The notes below the pieces were generated by a model. It was not told the DNA's origin. It saw only the letters and a program-made list of their open reading frames with translations, and ran no database searches. This document shows positions 33,944-43,661 of a stretch of 64,000 nt of DNA, piece by piece; the stretch's first letter is position 1, and the number at the start of each line of letters is the position of its first letter. The translations under genes were made by a program, and so were the position numbers. This DNA is from Lachnospiraceae bacterium (GTDB lineage: Bacteria; Bacillota; Clostridia; Lachnospirales; Lachnospiraceae): NCBI GenBank assembly GCA_015056915.1, contig SVFK01000009.1, positions 48,932 to 112,931 of the forward strand, written 5' to 3'.

Positions 33944-34429
33944 ATGATTTGGAGAATTGTTTTTCTGATAGTGTTGGGAGGCAGCTATGGGTTACTTGCG
34001 GCCGCCGGCGTATTTACGGTCTTTGTGGCAGTGGGGTTGATCCCACGATTTGCAGGCAAAACACATACGGCCAAAAAAATATTTCTGTATGAAGAAATGG
34101 TGGTACTCGGAACTCTGGCAGGGGCTGTGCTTACTATTTTCCCGGAATATCTCCAAATCGGCAGCTATGTCAGGCAGCAGCTGCCTCAATGGGTACAGCT
34201 GTGGGATGCCTTGGGCGGCGGCTTTCAAATAATATTTGGTCTCTTCTGCGGTATGTTTATCGGATGTCTGGCATTGGCTATTGCAGAAATGCTGGACAGT
34301 ATTCCCATATTTACAAGGCGAATTTCCTTTCGATATGGTATCAGTCTGGTTATCTTAAGTGTTGCGGCAGGTAAGCTGTGCGGCTCCTTTCTATATTTTT
34401 GGAAGGAAATGCATCGCTTGATACAATAA
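33944..34429 (+). CDS. spoVAB: Stage V sporulation protein AB
   Basis: A ~161-residue membrane protein with four to five hydrophobic segments, matching SpoVAB: GVFTVFVAVGLIPRFAGKT, YEEMVVLGTLAGA, and FGLFCGMFIGCLALAIAEML with the conserved IPIFTRR. It works with the spoVA channel that moves dipicolinic acid into spores. The start at 33944 follows GAGGAG; the frame runs earlier to 33848 but into the palindrome. In Bacillus the order is AA-AB; here AB comes first. Confidence 0.85.
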   Translation: MIWRIVFLIVLGGSYGLLAAAGVFTVFVAVGLIPRFAGKTHTAKKIFLYEEMVVLGTLAGAVLTIFPEYLQIGSYVRQQLPQWVQLWDALGGGFQIIFGLFCGMFIGCLALAIAEMLDSIPIFTRRISFRYGISLVILSVAAGKLCGSFLYFWKEMHRLIQ

Positions 34430-34495
34430 CCGTAGAAAGTGTGGGAAATGTATCAAAAAGACTTAAGACAGGAGAGACAGTAGAGGAGACAGATT

Positions 34496-35122
34496 ATGAC
34501 CGGTAAAACAGTATATTTAAAATGTGATAGAAGTGTGGAGGTTCGTAGCAAGGACGTGTTTTTGAAGGATTTGGGAAGTCTTTGGTGTATGGATAAGTCC
34601 GTGTGCTCCCGGCTGACCAATCTGAAGGTACATCACTTTCAAAAGGACGGGACGAAGAGATGCGTAATCAGCTGTCTTAAGTTGGTGGAGATGATGGAGA
34701 AATGCTGCCCTGAAATCTGTGTAGAGGTAGTGGGAGAACCTGATGTATTGATAGAGTGGGTTGATGTGAATAAACACAAAGGACCGGGACAGTGGCTGAA
34801 GGTTGTAATGGTGTGTCTGGTAAGCTTTTTTGGGACTGCATTTACCATTATGGCTTATCACAATGATGTGGGTATCAATGAGGTGTTTTCTGAAGTATAT
34901 CGGATGGTAATGAACAGAGAGCCTCAGGGTGTGAATCCGTTGGAAATATCCTATTCTATAGGACTTGCGGCGGGAATTATTGTATTCTTTAATCATATAG
35001 GCGGTAAACGACTGACAAAGGACCCGACCCCTATTGAGGTGGCAATGCGCAATTATGAAGAGGATGTGGATATGGCACTAATGGAGCTTGCAAGTAGGAA
35101 GGGAAAGGAAGAGGATGTATAA
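34496..35122 (+). CDS. spoVAA: Stage V sporulation protein AA
   Basis: 208 residues: a soluble N-terminal half of ~100 residues and two membrane segments (VVMVCLVSFFGTAFTIMAY and YSIGLAAGIIVFFNH) followed by the conserved KDPTPIEVAMRNYEEDVD tail, which closely matches SpoVAA. It is expressed in the forespore with the other spoVA genes in well-studied species. It follows spoVAB by 66 bases. GGAGACAGATT precedes the ATG. Confidence 0.9.
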   Translation: MTGKTVYLKCDRSVEVRSKDVFLKDLGSLWCMDKSVCSRLTNLKVHHFQKDGTKRCVISCLKLVEMMEKCCPEICVEVVGEPDVLIEWVDVNKHKGPGQWLKVVMVCLVSFFGTAFTIMAYHNDVGINEVFSEVYRMVMNREPQGVNPLEISYSIGLAAGIIVFFNHIGGKRLTKDPTPIEVAMRNYEEDVDMALMELASRKGKEEDV

Positions 35123-35205
35123 AATGAAGGATATTCCATATACTGAGTGCAAAGCAAAAGAATATGGAAAAAATCTGTGTGAGAAAAGAAAGGGTGGGAG
35201 ATTCA

Positions 35206-35664
35206 ATGGATAAACAGCGAGAACAGGAATTTCAGCAATATGTAAAAGAGGTGACACCTACACATAATCTGTGGCTACAGATGTTGAAGGCCTTCCTTGT
35301 GGGCGGCGCTATCTGCGTGGTGGGTCAATTTATTCTGAATACAGCCACCAATCAGTTTGGGCTGGACAAGCAGACTGCCGGTAATTGGTGTTCCTTGATT
35401 CTGGTGCTGACATCAGTGATTTTGACGGGTTTTAACATTTATCCGGGTATTGTAAAATGGGGTGGTGCAGGAGCACTGGTACCGATTACCGGATTTGCCA
35501 ATTCAGTGGCGGCACCGGCTATTGAGTTTCAAAAAGAGGGTCAGGTATTTGGTATCGGATGTAAAATATTTACCATAGCCGGACCGGTGATATTGTATGG
35601 AATCTTTTCCAGTTGGTTGTTGGGTTTGGGGTATTGGTTGCTGAAGGTGTTTGGAATGATGTAA
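35206..35664 (+). CDS. spoVAC: Stage V sporulation protein AC (DPA channel)
   Basis: 152 residues with four membrane segments, matching SpoVAC, a mechanosensitive membrane component of the Ca-DPA channel: SVILTGFNIYPGIVKWGGAGALVPITG and FANSVAAPAIEFQKEGQVFGIG family blocks. The start at 35206 follows GGTGGGAG; an earlier ATG at 35164 lacks a good site. In most spore formers spoVAD and spoVAE follow directly; here they are at 58.2 and 61.2 kb. Confidence 0.95.
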   Translation: MDKQREQEFQQYVKEVTPTHNLWLQMLKAFLVGGAICVVGQFILNTATNQFGLDKQTAGNWCSLILVLTSVILTGFNIYPGIVKWGGAGALVPITGFANSVAAPAIEFQKEGQVFGIGCKIFTIAGPVILYGIFSSWLLGLGYWLLKVFGMM

Positions 35665-35713
35665 ACCAACAGAATAAAAAAATATTTGAGCATATATATC
35701 ATTTATATTGTTA

Positions 35714-35974
35714 ATGATTGCAATTGTAGTCAGATGCTTCGTCGGAATGGCAGACGTGGGAGTTTTAGTGATTTTATCTTTTACGGGTATTCTTGTGTGG
35801 TTGATTTTCTTTGTTTGTGCGTTTTTTCCGGCAGATTGGAGAATGACAGAAAAACAAAAGAGAAAGATAAAAAATCCTACAGAATATCAAAATAAATATC
35901 GTAAAATTATTATTGGTTTGGATATAGTTGTAGCGATTCTGTTTTCAACGCTGATTTTATTTTTGGGATATTAA
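35714..35974 (+). CDS. Small membrane protein of unknown function
   Basis: An 86-residue protein beginning MIAIVVRCFVG with three hydrophobic segments (about 14-38 and 66-86 the clearest) and a basic, charged loop (KQKRKIKNPTEYQNKYRK). I recognise no family. There is no clear ribosome binding site, which lowers confidence. It lies after spoVAC and before a bidirectional terminator. Confidence 0.5.
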   Translation: MIAIVVRCFVGMADVGVLVILSFTGILVWLIFFVCAFFPADWRMTEKQKRKIKNPTEYQNKYRKIIIGLDIVVAILFSTLILFLGY

Positions 35975-36005
35975 TGTTGTTCTAAGGTGATTAAAAGAGC
36001 ACAAA

Positions 36006-36060
36006 CAAGAAAAGAGCGTACCGCCCGGCAATCATGCCAGGCGTACGCTCTCTTTGTTAT
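36006..36060. terminator. Bidirectional terminator
   Basis: AAGAGCGTAC and GTACGCTCTCTT pair with an inner CCGGCA-type extension and a T-rich run on each side. It separates the small membrane protein gene from the convergent CofE-like gene. Confidence 0.8.
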
Positions 36061-36070
36061 TGTTATAAGA

Positions 36071-37264
36071 TTAGTCAGTAGTAAAGTTATCAAAGTATCC
36101 CTGAATCAGGATAATGGGTGTACCCTTATCACCGGAGCCTGAGGTCAGGTCGCATAAGGAACCGATTAAGTCGGTGAGCTGTCTGGGAGTAGTACCCTGA
36201 GAAGCCATATTTCCTACCAGATTGTCCCCCTTGGACTTGATGCTGTTGGAGATAGCAGCCTTTAACTCAGCACCGCTCAAATTAGCAAAATCATTATCTG
36301 CAAGATATTTCAGCTTCAGCTCATTGGGAGTACCGATGAGACCGTCAGTGAAAGCCGGAGATACTACAGGATCAGCCAGCTCCCAGATCTTACCCTGAGG
36401 ATCCTTGAAGGCACCGTCGCCGTATACCATAACCTCTACGTGCTTGCCTGTTTTCTCAAGAATCACAGACTGGATATCCAATACCAAATCCTTACATTCG
36501 TTGGGGAACAGCTTAATCTTGTCCTCTGTGGACTTGTTGGAGCCCAGCAGACCGTATTTGGTATTGTAGCCGCTACCGTTTACAGGTGCATTCAAAATAT
36601 CATCCAGACCGCAGACTACCTTTGCACCCGCTTCTCTTAAGATGCGCTTGGTGCGAACACGGGTATGAATATCACAATTGATAATGCAATCTGTATAATT
36701 CAAAATGGTTTTAGCCTGATTAGCAAATACAACTTCTACATCAGCGCCGGCTTCTTTAATAATACTTGCATAATAGTCTACATAATCAACGCCGGTAAAT
36801 TCATGCTTATTCTCGCCGAATAATTCACGATATCTCTCCAGTGTTAACACATCAGAATAAGGATTGATGCCTGCATCATCCAACTGGTCGTAGGTCAACA
36901 GTGCATTACCAACCTCATCACTGGGATAGCTTAACATCAGCACTACCTTTTTGCAGCCCATTGCAATACCCTTCAGGTTGATTGCAAAACGGTTACGGGA
37001 CAGAATAGGGAAGATAACACCTACGGTTTCACCGCCTAATTTTGCTTTTACATCTGCAGCAATATCCTCAACGGATGCATAGTTACCCTGTGCACGTGCA
37101 ACAATAGATTCTGTCAGGGCGATAACATCTCTGTCTCTCAGCTCAAAGCCTTCGCTTGCGGCTGCTTCCAGCACGCTTTCCACTGCAATGTCTACCAGAT
37201 TGTCACCTTCGCGGATGATGGGACAACGAATACCTCTTGAAACTGTACCGACTCTTCTTTCCAT
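36071..37264 (-). CDS. Coenzyme F420:L-glutamate ligase-like (CofE family) protein
   Basis: 397 residues of the F420-0:gamma-glutamyl ligase family, with N-terminal IVARAQGNYA, LSRNRFAINLKGIA, and the region CGLDDILNAPVNGSGYNTKYGLLG with C-terminal MVYGDGAFKDP. The true F420 ligase adds glutamate to F420-0. No other F420 gene is near, and this kind of bacterium is not known to make F420, so another gamma-glutamyl target is likely. It stands alone. The frame is complete with good codon use and the start at 37264 is preceded by AAAGAGGT. Confidence 0.8.
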   Translation of the reverse strand: MERRVGTVSRGIRCPIIREGDNLVDIAVESVLEAAASEGFELRDRDVIALTESIVARAQGNYASVEDIAADVKAKLGGETVGVIFPILSRNRFAINLKGIAMGCKKVVLMLSYPSDEVGNALLTYDQLDDAGINPYSDVLTLERYRELFGENKHEFTGVDYVDYYASIIKEAGADVEVVFANQAKTILNYTDCIINCDIHTRVRTKRILREAGAKVVCGLDDILNAPVNGSGYNTKYGLLGSNKSTEDKIKLFPNECKDLVLDIQSVILEKTGKHVEVMVYGDGAFKDPQGKIWELADPVVSPAFTDGLIGTPNELKLKYLADNDFANLSGAELKAAISNSIKSKGDNLVGNMASQGTTPRQLTDLIGSLCDLTSGSGDKGTPIILIQGYFDNFTTD

Positions 37265-37395
37265 AATTTTATACCTCTTTCTTTTTGGTGCTTATATCAA
37301 CAAGTGTCATTATACACGAATCCCATGAAGATAGGAAGTATAAATGACATTTTATTTTATTATAATTATCATAAGCTTGGCTTATATATAATTCT

Positions 37396-38634
37396 TTAGA
37401 GAATGGATTTAATTCTTTCGCGGTATTCTTTTGGGGTTTTTCCAATCTGTTTTTTAAACATTTTCGTAAAATAATTCACGTCAGGAATTCCGCAATATTG
37501 AGCAATAGTCTGAATCTGCATATTGGTGGAATTTAACAGGAACAAAGCATGCTCTATCCGTTTACGATTTACATAATCCGTAAGTGTACTGCCGGTTTCC
37601 TTTTTAAATAAAGTAGATAAATAGCTTGGGTTAACATTTAAAATTTCTGCCTGTGTTTTCAGACTCAAATTAGCGGTCAAATCACAATTAATGCGAGTGA
37701 TAACCTTCTGTATTAACAGGGAATATCCCTTCATAGAATAATTTTTTACCAGTAGGCAATATTTGCGAACCATCTCCTTCGTAAGAGAAGCAACCGCTGT
37801 TTCAGATGTCAGTAGCTCAATCCTTCTGGCATATTGAGAAGAAATCCGGTCAATGTGGAAGGGGTGCACAGAGCCGTTTTTGGCGGCCACCCGAAGTATG
37901 GTATTTAACACAAACAGATAGTTTTTGGCATTGCGAAGGGAATTGGGGGTGCGTTGCTCCATCTGACGACGAGTCATGTTGGCCAATGCTAATTCTGCTT
38001 TGTGAGTCTGAGCGGTAGCTACAGCCTGCATTAGCTGCGCCTCGTATTCATAGCGTTCCTCCAGAAGCTGCATGCTAAGCAAGGATTCCTCCGCAGGAAT
38101 CACCTCTGTTACAGAAGCACTGACATTGATTCCCGGCAAAAAGCCAGGTGTTTCCTGAATAGAAAAGGAATCCAGACTGCCCCAAATGTATTCTCCGAAG
38201 GTATAGATAATCGTTAACAGCAGGTTATCATCTGCAATCAGTGGAAGATCCAGATAGAATTGCTCCAACTGAGGCAGAATATTGGGCTCGATGTGATACT
38301 TGTCCGCCAGCACATAAATATCCTGTGAGGATACAGGCGAAGAAAGATAGGGACCGACATAGGCGTAAAGTGGTGCCCCGGAGGTTGGAAGCTGAAAGAA
38401 TAGATAATTACATAGAAGGAAATCGTTTGTCAGGTATATGGTGTTGCTTTGGCAGTTCTCCTTCAGTACCTGTAACAGAGATTCCCTGTTCCATGCGTTG
38501 TTTATTAATTTTTGTAAAGTGAAGTCTGCAGGAAAAAGAGAAAATTCCTCTGTTTCTTCTGTTAAATAGTGAAGATCCAACCGGTAATTGTGCAATAGCT
38601 TTTCCACAAATTGCAGTGCAATATCATAGTACAT
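37396..38634 (-). CDS. AraC family transcriptional regulator
   Basis: About 412 residues. The C-terminal ~100 residues hold the two helix-turn-helix motifs of AraC/XylS proteins (NLSLKTQAEILNVNPSYLSTLF and IQTIAQYCGIPDVNYFTKMFKK, ending KTPKEYRERI). The long N-terminal part looks like a sensor domain of unknown ligand. The start at 38634 follows AAGGAGG; the frame extends to 38664. It is divergent from the sugar symporter and GH2 genes (160 bases), so it probably controls them in response to a sugar. Confidence 0.9.
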   Translation of the reverse strand: MYYDIALQFVEKLLHNYRLDLHYLTEETEEFSLFPADFTLQKLINNAWNRESLLQVLKENCQSNTIYLTNDFLLCNYLFFQLPTSGAPLYAYVGPYLSSPVSSQDIYVLADKYHIEPNILPQLEQFYLDLPLIADDNLLLTIIYTFGEYIWGSLDSFSIQETPGFLPGINVSASVTEVIPAEESLLSMQLLEERYEYEAQLMQAVATAQTHKAELALANMTRRQMEQRTPNSLRNAKNYLFVLNTILRVAAKNGSVHPFHIDRISSQYARRIELLTSETAVASLTKEMVRKYCLLVKNYSMKGYSLLIQKVITRINCDLTANLSLKTQAEILNVNPSYLSTLFKKETGSTLTDYVNRKRIEHALFLLNSTNMQIQTIAQYCGIPDVNYFTKMFKKQIGKTPKEYRERIKSIL

Positions 38635-38793
38635 TTTTTGCCCTCCTTGAAATCGTATTCCCATTACTAATTATCGTATGATTTTTAGATATTTGCAAGA
38701 GCTACTAAAAATAATACCATAAACGCAAAAAATAATACTCATGGTTTTGTTAAGATTGTGATAAAATTTTGAACCATAAGGAGGTATAGTAAA

Positions 38794-40185
38794 ATGGAAA
38801 AAACAAAAAACGTAAGACCCTTTGGAATGCGGGATAAGCTTGGCTATATGTTCGGTGATTTCGGTAATGATTTTACCTTTATCCTGTCATCCAGCTTTTT
38901 GATGAAGTTCTATACAGATGTTATGGGTGTTGATGCTTTTGTTGTAGGTATTGTTATGATGGTGGCACGTATTGTGGATGCATTCACTGATGTTACCATG
39001 GGACGTATCTGTGACCGCAGCAAGATGACACCGGCCGGTAAATTTAAGCCCTGGATTCGCAGAATGTGTGCACCTGTTGCAATTGCATCCTTCCTGATTT
39101 ACCAGAGCTCTTTGGCAGATATGAGTATGACCTTTAAGATTATCTATCTGTTTGTTACTTACATTTTATGGGGGTCTATTTTCTACACCTCCATCAATAT
39201 TCCCTATGGCTCCATGGCTTCTGCGATTTCTGCAGAGCCCGGCGACCGTCAGTCTCTCTCCACCTTCCGTACCATGGGTGGCGTGCTGGCAGGTATGTTT
39301 GTAGGTGCAGGTATTCCTATGGTTGCTTATGATAAGATTGACGGCAACGAAATATTAAACGGCGGCAGATTTACTATCATCGCAGGTGTGTTCTCTGTAT
39401 TGGCAGTCGGCTGCTATCTGCTTTGCTATTACCTGACCACTGAACGTGTGAAGCCTGAGGTGGATCTATCTCAGCAAAAGCAGGACAATGTGTTTGTTAT
39501 GTTGAAAAAATCCATCACAAACCGTCCTTTGATTTCTATTATTGTAGCATCCATCGTAATGCTGTTGGCACAGCTGACCATGCAGGGCATGGCCAACTAT
39601 GTATATCCTAACTATTATGGAAACGCAACAGCGCAGACCATTTCCACCTTTATGATGATGGGCGGTATGATTCTGGCAGCTATTTTCTCCAAGCCTCTTG
39701 CAAATAAATTTGGTAAGGCTGAAATCGGTGCGGTATCCAGCGCAATGGCAGTGGTAGTAAATGTTGTTCTGTTGCTTGTAAAACCTGCAAGCGTATGGGT
39801 ATATGTAGGCTTCCAGGCAGTAAGCTGGATTGGTCTGGGTATGTTCTCCATGGTATCCTGGGCACTGATTACTGACGTTATTGATGCTACGGAATTAAGG
39901 AACGGTGTTCGTGAGGATGGTTCCGTGTACGCATTATATTCCTTTGCACGTAAGCTGGGACAGGCTGCATCCTCAGGCCTTACAGGTGGTTTGTTGACCT
40001 TAATCGGTTATTCTCAGGCAACTGCATTTGACCCGAAGGTTGTGGATGGTATTTTCAATATTTCCTGTCTGGCTCCTGCAATCGGCTTTGGTCTGTTGGC
40101 AGTGGTATTATGGTTCTGGTATCCTCTGCACAAAAAGCAGGTTGACAGCAACGTAGCAGCATTAAAGGAAAAGCATGGTGAATAA
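38794..40185 (+). CDS. GPH family glycoside:cation symporter
   Basis: 463 residues with about 12 membrane segments. The early signature FGMRDKLGYMFGDFGNDFTF and DVTMGRICDRSKM are typical of the glycoside-pentoside-hexuronide:cation symporters (LacS/MelB group); SWALITDVIDATELRNGVREDGS is the conserved loop. It would import an oligosaccharide or beta-glycoside with sodium or protons. The GH2 gene follows after 58 bases and the AraC regulator is divergent. The substrate is not evident. Confidence 0.9.
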   Translation: MEKTKNVRPFGMRDKLGYMFGDFGNDFTFILSSSFLMKFYTDVMGVDAFVVGIVMMVARIVDAFTDVTMGRICDRSKMTPAGKFKPWIRRMCAPVAIASFLIYQSSLADMSMTFKIIYLFVTYILWGSIFYTSINIPYGSMASAISAEPGDRQSLSTFRTMGGVLAGMFVGAGIPMVAYDKIDGNEILNGGRFTIIAGVFSVLAVGCYLLCYYLTTERVKPEVDLSQQKQDNVFVMLKKSITNRPLISIIVASIVMLLAQLTMQGMANYVYPNYYGNATAQTISTFMMMGGMILAAIFSKPLANKFGKAEIGAVSSAMAVVVNVVLLLVKPASVWVYVGFQAVSWIGLGMFSMVSWALITDVIDATELRNGVREDGSVYALYSFARKLGQAASSGLTGGLLTLIGYSQATAFDPKVVDGIFNISCLAPAIGFGLLAVVLWFWYPLHKKQVDSNVAALKEKHGE

Positions 40186-40243
40186 TTGAGATTAGATTTT
40201 GAGATAATCTAGAAATAAAAGCGTGATGAAAGGAAGATTTACT

Positions 40244-42499
40244 TTGAGAACAGTCATTAATTTTAATACAAAATGGGCATTTTCAAAAGAGGCAGCAGGA
40301 GTACCGGAGGTGATGCCACAGAAGTGGTATTGGGTAACACTTCCTCATTCCTGGAACAATATTGATGGACAGGACGGTGACAACGATTATTACCGGGGTA
40401 CCTGTTATTATGCAAAGGAAATCGACAAGAGCGAGCTTCCTGAGGCTGACAGATATTATCTGGAATTTTGTGGTGCCAATTCTTCTGCAGATGTTTATGT
40501 AAACGGCAAGAAGCTGGCGCATCATGATGGCGGATATTCTACCTGGAGAGTGGATATTACAGATGCACTGACAGCTAAAAGTCTGGTGGTTGTGGCTGTG
40601 GACAACGCAGAAAATGACACAGTATATCCTCAGATGGCAGACTTTACCTTCTATGGTGGTCTTTATAGAAATGTAAATATTATTGCAGTAAGCGAGTCAC
40701 ATTTTGATTTGGAGTATTACGGAGGTCCCGGTATTAAGGTAACTCCTGAGATTAACGGTACCGATGCCAAGGTTGAGGTAGAGGTATATCTGACCAATGC
40801 GAAGGCTGACCAGCAATTAGTGTATGAATTGAAGAGTGCATGCGGTCGCGTGGTTGCTGAGACTACCGTAGCTGCTACGGAGACCAAAGTAAATCTTACG
40901 ATTGCAGATGTACATTTGTGGAATGGTAAGAAGGATCCTTATCTGTACACCGCAGAAGTAAAGCTGTTAAGCGGGGAGAGTGTGCTTGACAATGTAAGCA
41001 CCAGATTTGGCTGCCGTACCTTTGAAATCGACCCGGAAAGAGGCTTTATCTTAAATGGTGAAGAGTATCCCCTGCGCGGTGTATCCCGTCATCAGGACAG
41101 ATGGGGCTTGGGTAACGCATTACTTCCTGAGCATCATATAGAGGATATGGATTTGATTTGTGAGATGGGTGCTACTACCATTCGTCTGGCACATTATCAG
41201 CATGACCAGTACTTCTATGATTTGTGTGATGAGAGAGGTCTGGTAATCTGGGCTGAGATTCCTTATATTTCCGCTCATATGCCTACCGGACGTGAGAATA
41301 CCATTTCTCAGATGAAGGAGCTGGTAGTACAGAATTATAACCATCCTTCTATTGTGGTATGGGGTCTGTCCAACGAAATCAGCTTAAAGGGCTCAGATGA
41401 TGATTTGCTTGAGAATCATAATATCTTAAATGATATGGTTCATGAAATGGATAAAACCAGATTGACTACGATAGCTGTAGTATCTATGTGCAGCATGGAT
41501 GATCCGTATATTCAGATACCTGATGTAGTATCCTACAATCATTACTTTGGATGGTATGGTGGAGACACCTCCATGAATGGTCCTTGGTTTGACAGCTTCC
41601 ATGCAAAATATCCCAACATTCCTATCGGATGTAGTGAGTATGGCTGCGAGGCATTGAACTGGCATACCTCCAATCCTGATCAGGGTGATTACACTGAGGA
41701 ATATCAGGCTTATTACCATGAGGAGCTGATTAAGCAGCTGTTCTCCAGAAAGTATATGTGGGCGACTCACGTGTGGAACATGTTTGACTTTGGTGCCGAT
41801 GCTCGTAATGAGGGCGGTGAGAACGGACAGAACCATAAGGGTCTGGTAACCTTTGACAGAAAGTACAAGAAGGATTCCTTCTATGCATACAAGGCATGGT
41901 TGTCTGATGAACCCTTCGTACACATCTGTGGTAAGAGATATGTGGATCGTGTAGAAGCTACAACAAAGGTAACTGTATACTCCAACCAGCCTGAGGTTGA
42001 GCTTTTTGCCAATGGTGTAAGTCTCGGTAAGCAGACGGCTCCCGACCATTTCTTCTATTTCCAGGTGCCTAATGAAGGTGAGACTACACTGGTAGCTGTA
42101 GCAGGTGATTGCAAGGATGAGAGCTTCTTGCGCAAGGTGGAGGTATTTAACGAGGATTATCGTCTGAAGGAGAAGGGCGCAATCTTAAACTGGTTCGATA
42201 TTACTGCTCCGGAAGGATATTTCTCTCTGAATGATAAGCTGGGCGATATCATGAAGACAATGTCCGGTAAGATGTTATTCATGCAAATGATGGCACAAAT
42301 GGCAGCTTCCAAAGCCAAAAGCGGTGAGAAGGGTGCCTTTGAAATCTCCGGTGAAGCGATGTCCGGTGGTATGATGCAGATGATGGGTGGATTTACCATA
42401 CTTCGTCTGACCAGTATGCTGGGTATGACCGGTATGAAGGTTACCAAGGAGCAACTGTTAGATCTCAATGCGAAATTGAATAAGATTAAGAAGCCGTAG
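40244..42499 (+). CDS. GH2 beta-galactosidase/glucuronidase-like enzyme
   Basis: About 751 residues. Family 2 blocks: sugar-binding jelly-roll (PHSWNNIDGQDG, YRGTCYY), Ig-like domain, and TIM barrel with GVSRHQDRWGLGN, acid/base in VVWGLSNEIS and nucleophile in IGCSEYGCEALNWH. It probably cleaves a terminal beta-linked sugar brought in by the adjacent symporter. I start at TTG 40244, with AAAGGAAG upstream, not at the GTG 40223. The final ~80 residues form a methionine-rich, glycine-rich tail (LFMQMMAQMAAS, MSGGMMQMMGGF) not seen in standard GH2 proteins. Confidence 0.9.
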   Translation: MRTVINFNTKWAFSKEAAGVPEVMPQKWYWVTLPHSWNNIDGQDGDNDYYRGTCYYAKEIDKSELPEADRYYLEFCGANSSADVYVNGKKLAHHDGGYSTWRVDITDALTAKSLVVVAVDNAENDTVYPQMADFTFYGGLYRNVNIIAVSESHFDLEYYGGPGIKVTPEINGTDAKVEVEVYLTNAKADQQLVYELKSACGRVVAETTVAATETKVNLTIADVHLWNGKKDPYLYTAEVKLLSGESVLDNVSTRFGCRTFEIDPERGFILNGEEYPLRGVSRHQDRWGLGNALLPEHHIEDMDLICEMGATTIRLAHYQHDQYFYDLCDERGLVIWAEIPYISAHMPTGRENTISQMKELVVQNYNHPSIVVWGLSNEISLKGSDDDLLENHNILNDMVHEMDKTRLTTIAVVSMCSMDDPYIQIPDVVSYNHYFGWYGGDTSMNGPWFDSFHAKYPNIPIGCSEYGCEALNWHTSNPDQGDYTEEYQAYYHEELIKQLFSRKYMWATHVWNMFDFGADARNEGGENGQNHKGLVTFDRKYKKDSFYAYKAWLSDEPFVHICGKRYVDRVEATTKVTVYSNQPEVELFANGVSLGKQTAPDHFFYFQVPNEGETTLVAVAGDCKDESFLRKVEVFNEDYRLKEKGAILNWFDITAPEGYFSLNDKLGDIMKTMSGKMLFMQMMAQMAASKAKSGEKGAFEISGEAMSGGMMQMMGGFTILRLTSMLGMTGMKVTKEQLLDLNAKLNKIKKP

Positions 42500-42522
42500 C
42501 TTCTTGATGAGTAAAGGTGAGA

Positions 42523-42551
42523 CAGGAGCCGCTTTCGCGGCTCCTGTTTTT
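42523..42551. terminator. Strong terminator after the GH2 gene
   Basis: CAGGAGCCGC and GCGGCTCCTG form a 10 bp stem around a TTTC loop, followed by TTTTTA. Confidence 0.9.
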
Positions 42552-43578
42552 ATCCGGCAAATCCGGGCTCTCTTTTAAATTGTTCATAAAGTTCTGTAAT
42601 TTCTTCATCAGACTTCGGCTGATTGAAGAATATTACACCGGATAAGTAACCTTCGTAAGAGGGTTGAAAGGAATCTCCTCCAAAGTAAATATTCTGGCAA
42701 GAAGGAAGAGAGGGCAAATCTGTAAGAATACCTGCATTAATTCCATCAATATAAGCTCGGGAAATGCCGGAATGCTCATCATATGTCATACAGATAAAAT
42801 GCCAGGAATTATCCGGTTGAAATGCTCTCGCCAACATATCATGCCAGCCATGAACAGTACCATCGCTGATTCGGAAAATACAACAGCCGCCCTCTACATA
42901 AGGAGAAAAAGTTGCATAATGCGACTGGTACTTGGCATAAAATGCACTGGTCCAACTGGTAATATTAGTAGGATTAATCCAAAAACAAACGGTCCATGAT
43001 TCGGATAAAATAGATCCTGGAAATTTCAAAACATTTTCCAGGAAGAAACCGCCGGGAAATAGGATGCTCCCCCAATTTTCACTGATTCCCGGAGCAAATA
43101 GGATGCCGTCGCCGATTACTTCGCCGCTGTATTTTTCATCTTTGGATATAAAGTTGTTAATAAAAGCAAATTCTATTTGCTCATCTTCCACCACTCTTTT
43201 GTCGCTTATATATTCTAAATAGTCTTTCTTGCATATAGGATTTGAATAATATGCTCCACTAATAGCGTTGCAACCATAACTGCAGAGAAAAATGACATCG
43301 TCACGAGTAGTGATTCCATCCGCAATCACTTGCATTTTTAACTGCCGTCCCATAGACAAAAGTGTTATAAGGATTTGTCTTCCTCGTGGAGTGGCAAGAG
43401 TACGTTTGATATAATTGGGTTCAAACATAATATAGTCAAATTCAAATTGATCCCAATATGCTAAACTTTTAAACTCAGAACCGACACCGATAGTGTAAAA
43501 AGTCAAATTTACACCTTTGATTTTGTGCCTGTTATCAAGGGCAGACATGTATATACAATTCTGATAAGAAAGTCGCAT
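42550..43578 (-). pseudogene. Degenerate EAL domain plus LamG domain, probably truncated
   Basis: The frame reads 342 residues. Residues ~25-125 align with the second half of an EAL (c-di-GMP phosphodiesterase) domain (EFKSLAYWDQFEFDYIMFEP, GRQLKMQVIADGITTRDD, YGCNAISGAYYSNPI), but the EAL motif itself is absent, DDFGTG reads TIGVGS, and the usual IAEG reads IADG, so catalytic metal ligands are missing. Residues ~150-340 look like a LamG/concanavalin-like domain with SWHFICMTYDEHSG. No ribosome binding site is seen at 43578, so I infer a 5'-truncated gene. Expression and function are doubtful. Confidence 0.65.
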
Positions 43579-43661
43579 AAAATCACTGGAAGTTTTAGTC
43601 TGTCTGGTCTATAATGAAGCAGTAGCAACGGAGACAGATTATAAATATTGGAACTGATATT

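Noticed and set aside
35686..35895. Second frame over the small membrane protein
   Set aside because: It is out of frame with the hydrophobic pattern and overlaps the more protein-like 35714-35974 frame.
36071..37264. Evidence for F420 biosynthesis
   Set aside because: A single CofE-family gene without cofC, cofD or fbiC neighbours is not sufficient.
42550..43578. Active c-di-GMP phosphodiesterase
   Set aside because: The EAL motif and several metal ligands are missing.
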